From the NCBI RefSeq assembly GCF_001556185.1, contig NZ_LSIJ01000008.1, forward strand, positions 1 to 32,547: a DNA stretch of 32,547 nt, in the 5' to 3' direction. A program made the translations under genes and the position numbers. The stretch is from Sphingomonas sp. CCH10-B3 (GTDB lineage Bacteria > Pseudomonadota > Alphaproteobacteria > Sphingomonadales > Sphingomonadaceae). Positions within the stretch are counted from its first letter, which is position 1, and each line of letters begins with the position of its first letter. Under the pieces are notes generated by a model, which saw only the letters and a program-made list of their open reading frames with translations, had not been told where the DNA came from and did no database searches. Of this stretch, positions 26,068 to 32,547 are shown piece after piece.

Positions 26068-27729
26068 TCAGAACAGCCCTTCGACCTCGCCATTCGGGTC
26101 GAGGCCGATGGCTTCGGCCGCGGGGGTGCGCGGCAGGCCGGGCATCGTCATCAACTCGCCGCAGATCGCGACGACGAAGCCCGCGCCGGCCGCGAGCCGG
26201 ACTTCGCGGATCGGCAGGATATGGCCTTCGGGCGCGCCGAGCAGGGTGGGATCGGCGGAAAAGCTGTACTGCGTCTTCGCCATGCACACCGGCAGATGGC
26301 CGAAACCGGCGGCTTCCCAGCGCTTGAGCTGCGCGGTGACGCTCGCGGCAGGCGCGATGTCGGCGGCGCGGTAGAGGCGCGTTGCGACGCTGCGGATCTT
26401 GTCGAGCAGGGGAAGCTCGTCGCCATAGAGCGGGGCGAAGTCATTGCCGCGCTCGGCGAGTGCGGCGACCGCTTCGGCAAGCTCGGTCGCGCCCGCACCG
26501 CCTTGTGCCCAGTGGCGGCACAGGATCGCGCGGACGCCGTGCGCTTCGCATGCGGCTTCGATCACCGCGATCTCGGCATCGCTGTCGCCGCCGAAATGGT
26601 TGATCGCGACGACGGCGGGCATGCCGAACTGGCGGACATTCTCGATATGGCGGACGAGATTGACGACCCCGCGTTCGACGGCGGCAACATCCTCGGCGGC
26701 GAGATCGCTCTTGGCGACGCCGCCGTTCATCTTGAGCGCGCGCACCGTCGCGACGATGACCGCAGCCGCCGGGGTGAGGCCCGCCTGGCGGCACTTGATG
26801 TCGAAGAATTTTTCCGCGCCAAGGTCCGCGCCGAACCCGGCTTCGGTGACGACATAATCGGCCAGACCGAGCGCCGCGCGCGTCGCGATCACCGAGTTGC
26901 AGCCATGCGCGATATTGGCGAACGGCCCGCCGTGGATGATCGCCGGATTGCCCTCGAGCGTCTGGACGAGATTGGGCTTGATCGCCTCGGCCAGCAGCAC
27001 CGCCATTGCGCCATCGGCCTTCAGGTCGCGCGCGGTGACGGGCTGGCGCGACCGCGTCTCGGCGACGATGATCCGCCCGAGTCGCGCCTGCAGATCGGCC
27101 ATGTCCTCGGCAAGGCACAGCACCGCCATCACCTCGGACGCGACGGTGATGTCGAACCCCGACTCGCGCGGGTAACCATTGGCGACGCCGCCGAGCGACT
27201 GGGCGATGTCGCGAAGCGCCCGGTCGTTCATGTCGAGCACGCGCCGCCACGTCACCCGGCGCACGTCGATGTCAAGCGCATTGCCCCAGTGGATGTGGTT
27301 GTCGATCATCGCGGCAAGCAGATTGTGCGCGGCGGTGATCGCGTGGAAATCGCCGGTGAAGTGCAGGTTGATGTCGACCATCGGCGCCACCTGCGCGCGG
27401 CCACCGCCGGTCGCCCCGCCCTTGGTGCCGAAACAGGGGCCGAGCGAGGGTTCGCGCAGCGCGAGGATCGTCCGCCGCCCGGTGAGGTTGAGCGCATCGG
27501 CGAGACCGATCGACGTCGTCGTCTTGCCCTCGCCCGCCGGCGTCGGGTTGATCGCGGTGACGAGGATCAGCTTGCCCTGCGCCTTGGGGGCAGGGAGTTC
27601 GCCGATGTCGATCTTGGCTTTCGCACGGCCATAGGGCTCGATTGCCGCCGCGGGGATGCCCGCTTGCGCCGCGACATCGGCGATCGGTCGCAGCGTGACC
27701 TGGCGGGCTATCTCGATATCGGTCGGCAT
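26068..27729 (-). CDS. fhs: Formate-tetrahydrofolate ligase
   Basis: A 553-residue enzyme making 10-formyl-THF from formate, THF and ATP, feeding purine synthesis and one-carbon metabolism. The nucleotide-binding loop is [18 protein letters not shown] (about 63-80). Other family blocks: [42 protein letters not shown] (quoted as [17 protein letters not shown]), [21 protein letters not shown], and [21 protein letters not shown] (quoted as [18 protein letters not shown]). Length is typical. The start at 27729 is set by the family N-terminus (PTDIEIA) with AGAGGG upstream; the frame is open 18 codons further without support. It is divergent from ruvA and precedes the flavoprotein gene. Confidence 0.96.
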   Translation of the reverse strand: MPTDIEIARQVTLRPIADVAAQAGIPAAAIEPYGRAKAKIDIGELPAPKAQGKLILVTAINPTPAGEGKTTTSIGLADALNLTGRRTILALREPSLGPCFGTKGGATGGGRAQVAPMVDINLHFTGDFHAITAAHNLLAAMIDNHIHWGNALDIDVRRVTWRRVLDMNDRALRDIAQSLGGVANGYPRESGFDITVASEVMAVLCLAEDMADLQARLGRIIVAETRSRQPVTARDLKADGAMAVLLAEAIKPNLVQTLEGNPAIIHGGPFANIAHGCNSVIATRAALGLADYVVTEAGFGADLGAEKFFDIKCRQAGLTPAAAVIVATVRALKMNGGVAKSDLAAEDVAAVERGVVNLVRHIENVRQFGMPAVVAINHFGGDSDAEIAVIEAACEAHGVRAILCRHWAQGGAGATELAEAVAALAERGNDFAPLYGDELPLLDKIRSVATRLYRAADIAPAASVTAQLKRWEAAGFGHLPVCMAKTQYSFSADPTLLGAPEGHILPIREVRLAAGAGFVVAICGELMTMPGLPRTPAAEAIGLDPNGEVEGLF

Positions 27730-27823
27730 CCTGATCCCTCTCGCTTTTGGCGCAGCACTGCCCGTTCCGCGCGCGCGCGACAAGTCAGGTGACAGTCGCC
27801 CGCGCTGCCCCTAGCAAGAGCCG

Positions 27824-28417
27824 ATGATCGCGCATCTCAAAGGGCGGCTGCATTCGACCGGCATCGACAGCGCGGTGATCGACGTCGGCGGCGTCGGCTA
27901 TCTGGTCGGCGCATCGGCCAAGACGCTCGCCAGCATCGGCCCGGTCGGCGAGGCCGTGATGCTCCACACCGAAATGCTGGTGGGCGAGGATTTCATCCGG
28001 CTGGCGGGCTTTGCGACCGCAGCCGAGCGCGACTGGTTCCGGTTGCTGACGGGGGTGCAGGGGGTCGGCGCGCGGGTGGCGCTCGCCATCCTGTCGACGC
28101 TCGACCCGGCGGAACTGGCGCGAGCGATCGGCGCGCAGGACAAGGCGATGGTCGCGCGCGCGAACGGCGTCGGCCCGAAGCTCGCCGAGCGAATCGTGCG
28201 CGAGCTGAAGGATGCGGCGGGCGGCGTAGTCGTCGGCGCGGGCGTCGCTGTGGCGGCACCGAAGGGAGCGAGCGCGGACGCGGTGTCGGCGCTCCTCAAC
28301 CTCGGCTTCCGCCCTGCCGAGGCGAGCGCTGCGGTCGCGGCGGCGGAGGAGGAACTGGGGGCAGGCGCCGGGCTCGACGCGCTGGTGCGGCTGGCACTGC
28401 GCAAGGCGGCGAAATGA
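27824..28417 (+). CDS. ruvA: Holliday junction branch migration protein RuvA
   Basis: A 197-residue protein that as a tetramer binds Holliday junctions and loads RuvB. Three domains are visible: the OB-fold N-terminus ([13 protein letters not shown] to about 63), the HhH region ([20 protein letters not shown] and [18 protein letters not shown], about 65-140) and the C-terminal RuvB-contact domain (about 148-197, [20 protein letters not shown]) after a flexible linker. Length is normal. Its stop overlaps the ATG of the VOC gene by four bases. ruvC is not in the window, and ruvB lies about 1.06 kb downstream, beyond three inserted genes. Confidence 0.95.
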   Translation: MIAHLKGRLHSTGIDSAVIDVGGVGYLVGASAKTLASIGPVGEAVMLHTEMLVGEDFIRLAGFATAAERDWFRLLTGVQGVGARVALAILSTLDPAELARAIGAQDKAMVARANGVGPKLAERIVRELKDAAGGVVVGAGVAVAAPKGASADAVSALLNLGFRPAEASAAVAAAEEELGAGAGLDALVRLALRKAAK

Positions 28418-28863
28418 GGATCGGGCTTGCAACGCTGGCGGCGTTGGCCTTGTCTTTCGCGACAGCCCCGGCCAACCCGCGCGAGAAACCGATGACCGCC
28501 AACCCCATCGCCTATGTCGAAATCCCGGTGATGGACCTCGACCGGGCGACCGCCTTTTACGCCGATCTGCTCGGCCTGGATTTCGAGCGCCAGACGATCG
28601 ACGGCTATGACATGGCAATGTTCCCCGCGACCGAAGGCGCGGCGGGGGCGAGCGGGGCGCTGGTGAAGGGCGATGTCTATGTGCCGGGCAAGACCGGCGC
28701 GATCGTCTATTTTCGCGTCGCCGACATCGACGCCGTGTTGAAGCGCGCACGGGCTCGGGGAGCGAAAATCCTCTACGACAAAAAGGATGTCGGCGCGTTC
28801 GGCTTCGTCGCCGAAATCGAGGACAGCGAAGGCAATCGCATCGCGCTGAGCGCGCCGAAATAG
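28414..28863 (+). CDS. VOC family (glyoxalase-like) protein with a predicted signal peptide
   Basis: A 149-residue member of the vicinal oxygen chelate superfamily: [28 protein letters not shown] gives the typical first beta-alpha-beta-beta-beta unit (quoted as [19 protein letters not shown]), and [20 protein letters not shown] the second. The first 26 residues ([20 protein letters not shown]) look like a signal peptide, unusual for this mainly cytoplasmic family. Two starts are possible: ATG 28414, overlapping the ruvA stop, or an internal ATG at 28492 that would give a 123-residue cytoplasmic protein. AAGGCGG before 28414 favours the first. Metal ligands and substrate cannot be assigned with confidence. 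It is probably transcribed with ruvA. Confidence 0.82.
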   Translation: MRIGLATLAALALSFATAPANPREKPMTANPIAYVEIPVMDLDRATAFYADLLGLDFERQTIDGYDMAMFPATEGAAGASGALVKGDVYVPGKTGAIVYFRVADIDAVLKRARARGAKILYDKKDVGAFGFVAEIEDSEGNRIALSAPK

Positions 28864-28895
28864 CCGTTGAGCGCGTCCGAGCAGCGCGCGCCAAT

Positions 28896-28924
28896 CTGGA
28901 CTTGGCGTGCCCTTGGCCTATGAT
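28896..28924 (+). promoter_or_regulatory. Candidate promoter of the toxin-antitoxin pair
   Basis: TATGAT (28919-28924) is one base from the -10 consensus; CTGGAC (28896-28901), 17 bases upstream, is a poor -35. Transcription would begin about at the antitoxin ATG (28931), implying a leaderless message, consistent with the lack of a clear ribosome binding site there. Confidence 0.35.
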
Positions 28925-28930
28925 GCGGGC

Positions 28931-29182
28931 ATGACCGACATGTCGTTCACGATGCCGCCGGACCTCAAAAGCTGGATCGATGCGCAGGTGGCACAGGGCC
29001 GCTACGCGGATGCGGGCGATTATCTGCGCGATCTGGTGCGGCGTGATCTGGAAACGGCGTCGGACGAAAGAGCTTGGCTGAGAGCGATGATTGCAGAGGG
29101 CCTTGCGTCGGGCATCATCGATCGCGATGCTCGGGACGTCCTCGACGAGATTATTGCCGAGGATCCTGATCTGCGTGGCTAG
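28931..29182 (+). CDS. ParD-like antitoxin (ribbon-helix-helix)
   Basis: An 83-residue antitoxin of the ParD/CC2985 type that would bind and neutralise the following toxin and repress its own promoter. The N-terminal ribbon-helix-helix is MSFTMPPDLKSWIDAQVAQG then RYADAGDYLRDLVRRDLE, closely following the family pattern (LP..L..FVD.QV..GRY..ASEY.R.L.R). The C-terminal acidic helix (IAEDPDLRG) is expected to wrap the toxin. ATG 28931 is preferred over GTG 28907; ATG 28940 is also possible. It overlaps the toxin gene by eight bases. Base composition is noticeably lower in GC than the flanking ruv genes (visual impression), suggesting acquisition. Confidence 0.88.
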   Translation: MTDMSFTMPPDLKSWIDAQVAQGRYADAGDYLRDLVRRDLETASDERAWLRAMIAEGLASGIIDRDARDVLDEIIAEDPDLRG

Positions 29183-29477
29183 GGTCCGGCTGGCGGCGAG
29201 TGCGCAGGAGGATCTTCGCGACATAAGGGTTTACAGCAAGGCAGCGCACGGCCCTGCAATTGCTCGGGATTATCTGCAGGGACTGCGTAAGGCCTTTGAT
29301 CTTTTGGGCGACCGTCCGCGCGTCGGTGTGGAAGAAACCGATTTGGGCATCGGCGTTCGCAGTTTCAGCTACAGGTTGCATCGCATCTACTTCCAGCTCG
29401 ACACACAAGGCATCGTCATCATTCGTATCCTTCATCAGGCGCAGGATCGACGCACCGCGTTTGGACAGGCAGAATGA
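29175..29477 (+). CDS. ParE/RelE-family toxin
   Basis: A 100-residue toxin of the type II ParE/RelE fold. [20 protein letters not shown] matches the N-terminal strand and helix (A..DL..I..Y), and [20 protein letters not shown] followed by LHQAQD matches the closing sheet with the usual R/H-ILH pattern. ParE members act on gyrase; RelE members cleave mRNA on the ribosome. The sequence looks ParE-like but the target is not certain. The start is GTG 29175, inside the end of the antitoxin gene. The stop TGA overlaps the ruvB ATG (ATGA), so toxin translation may be coupled to ruvB. It lies in the same lower-GC patch as its antitoxin. Confidence 0.88.
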   Translation: MARVRLAASAQEDLRDIRVYSKAAHGPAIARDYLQGLRKAFDLLGDRPRVGVEETDLGIGVRSFSYRLHRIYFQLDTQGIVIIRILHQAQDRRTAFGQAE

Positions 29478-30493
29478 CCGACGACCGCCTCCTCTCCCCC
29501 GCGCGCGCGCCTGACGATGTCGATGCAGCCCTGCGTCCGAAATCGCTCGACGAATTTGTCGGGCAGCAGGCGGCGCGCGATAACCTCCGCGTGTTCATTG
29601 CCGCTGCCAGGGCGCGGGGCGAGGCGCTCGACCATGTGCTGTTTTTCGGGCCGCCGGGGCTGGGCAAGACGACGCTCGCGCAGATCATTGCGCGCGAGAT
29701 GGGGGTTGGCTTTCGCGCCACCTCCGGCCCCGTGATCGCCAAGTCGGGCGATCTGGCGGCGCTGCTCACCAATCTCGAGGATGGCGATGTGCTGTTCATC
29801 GACGAGATCCACCGGCTCCAGCCGCAGGTCGAGGAAATCCTCTATCCGGCGATGGAGGACCGAGCGCTCGACCTGATGATCGGCGAAGGGCCGTCGGCGC
29901 GCAGCGTGCGGATCGACTTGCCGCGCTTCACCCTCGTCGGCGCAACCACGCGGCAGGGGTTGCTGACGACCCCCTTGCGCGACCGTTTCGGCATTCCGGT
30001 GCGGCTCAATTTCTACACCGTTGCCGAGCTGACCCGCGTGGTGACGCGCGCGGCGGGGCTGCTCAACCTCGCCATTTCGCCCGATGGCGCCGCCGAGATC
30101 GCAGGGCGGGCGCGCGGCACACCGCGCATCGCCGGACGGCTGCTGCGCCGGGTGCGCGATTTCGCCCATGCCGCAGGACACGACATCGTCGACGCGCGCG
30201 CGGCTGACGCCGCGCTCAACCGGCTCGAAGTCGACAAGCTCGGCCTCGACGCCATGGACCGGCGCTATCTGACGATGATCGCCGACATTTACCGCGGCGG
30301 GCCGGTAGGCGTGGAAACGCTTGCCGCAGGGCTGAGCGAACCGCGCGACACGATCGAGGAAGTGATCGAGCCCTATCTGATCCAGCTCGGCCTCGTCGCC
30401 CGCACCGCGCGCGGGCGTTGCCTCAACGGCCTCGCGTGGAGCCATATCGGGCTCAATCCGCCGCCCGGCAGCCAGGACGGGCTGTTCGACTGA
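29474..30493 (+). CDS. ruvB: Holliday junction helicase RuvB
   Basis: A 339-residue AAA+ motor that drives branch migration with RuvA. The Walker A motif is [13 protein letters not shown] (about 58-70), Walker B is [11 protein letters not shown], and sensor and arginine-finger regions follow ([22 protein letters not shown], quoted as [20 protein letters not shown]). The C-terminal winged helix holds [15 protein letters not shown]. The length is normal. The ATG shares four bases with the toxin stop, so in this genome ruvB is translated directly after a toxin gene rather than after ruvA. An internal promoter ahead of ruvB is not obvious. Confidence 0.97.
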   Translation: MTDDRLLSPARAPDDVDAALRPKSLDEFVGQQAARDNLRVFIAAARARGEALDHVLFFGPPGLGKTTLAQIIAREMGVGFRATSGPVIAKSGDLAALLTNLEDGDVLFIDEIHRLQPQVEEILYPAMEDRALDLMIGEGPSARSVRIDLPRFTLVGATTRQGLLTTPLRDRFGIPVRLNFYTVAELTRVVTRAAGLLNLAISPDGAAEIAGRARGTPRIAGRLLRRVRDFAHAAGHDIVDARAADAALNRLEVDKLGLDAMDRRYLTMIADIYRGGPVGVETLAAGLSEPRDTIEEVIEPYLIQLGLVARTARGRCLNGLAWSHIGLNPPPGSQDGLFD

Positions 30494-30544
30494 ACCGCCG
30501 GACGGGGTTCTAATGTCGGAAATAGTCGGTTAACAGCCAGCGCG

Positions 30545-31030
30545 ATGGCCGCGCCCCAAACCGACCAGCCCGCCCAAGGCCGCTTCGACGACCGCGAGCA
30601 TCGCTTGGGCATTCGCGTCTATTTCGAAGACACTGACCTGTCGGGCGTCGTCTATCACGCCAATTACCTGCGCTGGATGGAGCGGGCGCGGTCGGACATG
30701 CTGCGGCTGGCCGGCATCGACCAGCGCGCCGCGCATGACGCGGGCGAGGGTGCCTATGCGGTGACCGAACTCGCGATCCGCTATCGCGCGCCTGCCCGGC
30801 TCGATGATGCCGTTGTCGTCGCCAGCCGGTTGATCGCGGTGCGCCCCGCATCGTGCCGCATTCATCAACGAGTCATGCGCGACGGGTTGATATTGGCCGA
30901 CGCCGAGGTCACCGCTGCCTTTGTCGCCCCCGAAGGGCGGCCACGGCGGCAACCCCGGGCATGGATCGATGCTTTTCGCCCGCTGGTCTGGGCGCCGGAC
31001 GATGAAAACGGATTTAAGGGAGACGCATGA
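30545..31030 (+). CDS. ybgC: Tol-Pal system-associated acyl-CoA thioesterase
   Basis: A 161-residue hotdog-fold thioesterase of the YbgC/FadM family. The signature is RVYFEDTDLSGVVYHANYLR (about 25-44), with the catalytic Asp in the EDTD segment, followed by WMERARSDMLR. It is usually the first gene of the tol-pal cluster, as here: tolQ begins within its stop codon (ATGA). The role in Tol function is not established; in E. coli it acts on short acyl-CoA or acyl-ACP at the membrane. It starts 51 bases after ruvB and may share its transcript. Confidence 0.94.
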   Translation: MAAPQTDQPAQGRFDDREHRLGIRVYFEDTDLSGVVYHANYLRWMERARSDMLRLAGIDQRAAHDAGEGAYAVTELAIRYRAPARLDDAVVVASRLIAVRPASCRIHQRVMRDGLILADAEVTAAFVAPEGRPRRQPRAWIDAFRPLVWAPDDENGFKGDA

Positions 31031-31727
31031 CCTTCGCACTCAACACCGATGCAACCACATTGTCGCCGATCGCGCTGTTCCTGCAGGCCGATCCGGTCGT
31101 GAAGGTCGTGATGGTCGGGCTGCTGGTGGCCAGCGTCTGGACCTGGGGGATCATCCTGTCGGCGACGTTCAAGCTGGGCAGCGTCGCCAAGCGCGGTGCG
31201 GCGTTCGAGCGTGATTTCACCAAGGCCGAGGATGTCGATGCCTTTCACCGGCTGCGCGGCGATGACGATGTCCCGGTCGCGCGGGTGTTTGCCGCCGGGG
31301 TCGCCGAGTGGCGCCGATCGACGGCGGGCGGCACGATCGACCGCGAAGGCACGCGCGAGCGGCTGGCGACGAGCATGGGCGCGGCGGTCGCGACCGAAGT
31401 CGACAAGCTCGCGGACCGGCTGAACATCCTTGCGACGGTCGGCGCAGTGGCGCCGTTCGTCGGGCTGTTCGGCACTGTCTGGGGCATCATGCGCAGCTTC
31501 AGCGGCATTGCGCAGGCGCAGAGTACCTCACTCGCGGTGGTCGCGCCGGGGATTGCCGAGGCATTGTTTGCCACCGCCATCGGGCTTTTCGCGGCGATCC
31601 CGGCGGTGATCGCCTACAACCGCTTCAGCCACCGCATCAACCGGATCGAAGCGCGGCTCAACCGCTTTGCCGACAGCTTCCACGCGACCTTGTCGCGCCA
31701 GCTCGAAACGCCGGTGGGGCGGCGCTG

Positions 31728-31728
<1 letters not shown>
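31027..31728 (+). CDS. tolQ: Tol-Pal system proton channel protein TolQ
   Basis: A 233-residue inner-membrane protein of the ExbB/TolQ/MotA family, forming with TolR the proton channel that energises TolA. The first membrane segment is near residues 20-45 (VVKVVMVGLLVASVWTWGII), and two more follow the cytoplasmic loop at about 135-160 (ILATVGAVAPFVGLFGTVWG) and 170-200 (LAVVAPGIAEALFATAIGLF). The GTVWGIMRSF and PGIAEALFATAIGL blocks are diagnostic. AGGGAG lies six bases before the ATG. It overlaps ybgC by four bases and tolR by one. Confidence 0.96.
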
Positions 31729-32159
<431 letters not shown>

Positions 32160-32201
32160 TCGCCGCGCTGCCTCTTGGCCTGCGGGCGCGGTGAGCGCGC
32201 G

Positions 32202-32547
32202 ATGGACCGCAGCGACCAGATCGGCCTTGGCGCCGCGCTTCTGCTTCATATCGGGCTGGTCGGCGCCTTGTCGGTGAGCCTGCTCAGCCGCCGCACGCCG
32301 ACACCGCCCCCGCCGCCGTCGGTCGATGTGTCGCTGGTCGAGGATATCGGCTTGCAATCGAGCGCACCCAAGCCGGTCGCCGAACCCGCACCCTCGCAGG
32401 CGCCCGATCCCGGCCCGCCGGAGGATGCCGCACCGCCGCCGCCACAACCGCAAAAGGCCGCGCCCGAGCCACCTTCGCCCAAGCCGCCCGAACCCAAGCC
32501 TGCGCCGGTCGCGGCCTTTTGCGGTTGTGGCGGCGGCGGTGCGGCAT
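32202..32547 (+). CDS. tolA: TolA-like protein, 5' part only
   Basis: The gene runs off the end of the window; 115 complete codons are visible. The N-terminus has a single membrane segment (about 7-28, IGLGAALLLHIGLVGALSVS) and is then strongly Pro/Ala/Lys-rich (TPTPPPPPSVDVSLVED, PKPVAEPAPSQAPDPGPPED), as in TolA and TonB proteins. Its position after tolR makes TolA the best name; a TonB-like energy transducer is the alternative. The start is 42 bases after tolR with a weak GGTGAG site. The last 38 bases are an inverted copy of 32425-32462 and switch the product to a Gly/Cys stretch (FCGCGGGGAA) unlike TolA, so the final residues are probably not real. Confidence 0.8.
   Translation, partial: MDRSDQIGLGAALLLHIGLVGALSVSLLSRRTPTPPPPPSVDVSLVEDIGLQSSAPKPVAEPAPSQAPDPGPPEDAAPPPPQPQKAAPEPPSPKPPEPKPAPVAAFCGCGGGGAA
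32425..32547. repeat. Perfect 38-base inverted repeat ending at the window edge
   Basis: Bases 32425-32462 and 32510-32547 are exact reverse complements over 38 positions, separated by 47 bases; the pairing breaks at the next inner base. The right arm ends exactly at the last base of the window. This is the form of a fold-back (hairpin) artefact at the end of an assembled contig, or of a real inverted repeat in the tolA gene. Confidence 0.9.

Noticed and set aside
26221..27792. Long plus-strand open frame (523 codons) across fhs
   Set aside because: It is antisense to a complete fhs gene; the product is Arg/Asp-rich with no family resemblance, as expected of high-GC shadow frames.
30492..30510. 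Short GAACC/GGTTC inverted repeat after ruvB
   Set aside because: Only five clear base pairs with a mismatch and no T-run; too weak to call a terminator.

Overview
The window looks like chromosomal DNA from an alphaproteobacterium of the order Sphingomonadales (Sphingomonas-like). Reasons: high GC, dense short-spaced operons with many ATGA overlaps, a DUF2093 gene next to xseA, a purD gene divergent from xseA, a large TonB-dependent receptor, a glycine-zipper surface protein, MidA with Lgt and PgeF, and a ybgC-tolQ-tolR order. Almost everything is housekeeping or envelope biology. The assignment rests on gene order and protein features read by eye, not on a database search.

Layout. 1-441: non-coding, AT-richer DNA with inverted repeats and a terminator. 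442-3465 (-): TonB-dependent receptor with a palindromic candidate operator upstream. 3713-6291 (-): xseA, DUF2093 protein, M23 peptidase. 6290-8106 (+): purD and a membrane-anchored helix-hairpin-helix protein; the purD and xseA start codons share a CATG. 8109-10262 (-): small membrane protein, tadA, CorC-type CBS protein. 10413-10703 (+): rpmB, meeting a phytase-like esterase gene (-) at a shared TTAA. 11888-12280 (+): glycine-zipper envelope protein behind a three-copy octamer array. 12281-12723: non-coding, with hairpins and an inverted pair of REP sequences. 12724-18455 (-): acyl-CoA ligase, molybdenum hydroxylase large subunit, hemH, acetoacetyl-CoA reductase. 18521-23727 (+): lgt, midA-type methyltransferase, GNAT acetyltransferase, pgeF, a Cys/Met-metabolism PLP enzyme and a secreted protein of unknown function. 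23736-27729 (-): fhs, a photolyase-like flavoprotein and a GH53 endo-galactanase. 27824-32547 (+): ruvA, a VOC protein, a ParDE-type toxin-antitoxin pair, ruvB, ybgC, tolQ, tolR and the start of tolA.

How the genes work together. ybgC-tolQ-tolR-tolA encode the Tol system for outer-membrane constriction; lgt, the M23 peptidase and PgeF also serve the envelope. ruvA and ruvB encode the Holliday-junction motor but are separated by a VOC gene and a toxin-antitoxin pair. purD and fhs supply purine and one-carbon metabolism. hemH completes heme synthesis.

Most notable: (1) the flavoprotein at 24896-26065 has a photolyase FAD domain first and what looks like the photolyase alpha/beta antenna domain last, i.e. 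apparent reversed domain order; (2) a ParDE-like module lies inside the ruvA-ruvB operon, the toxin stop overlapping the ruvB start; (3) xseA and purD share start-codon bases; (4) the last 38 bases are a perfect inverted copy of sequence 47 bases upstream, so the end of tolA is probably a fold-back artefact.
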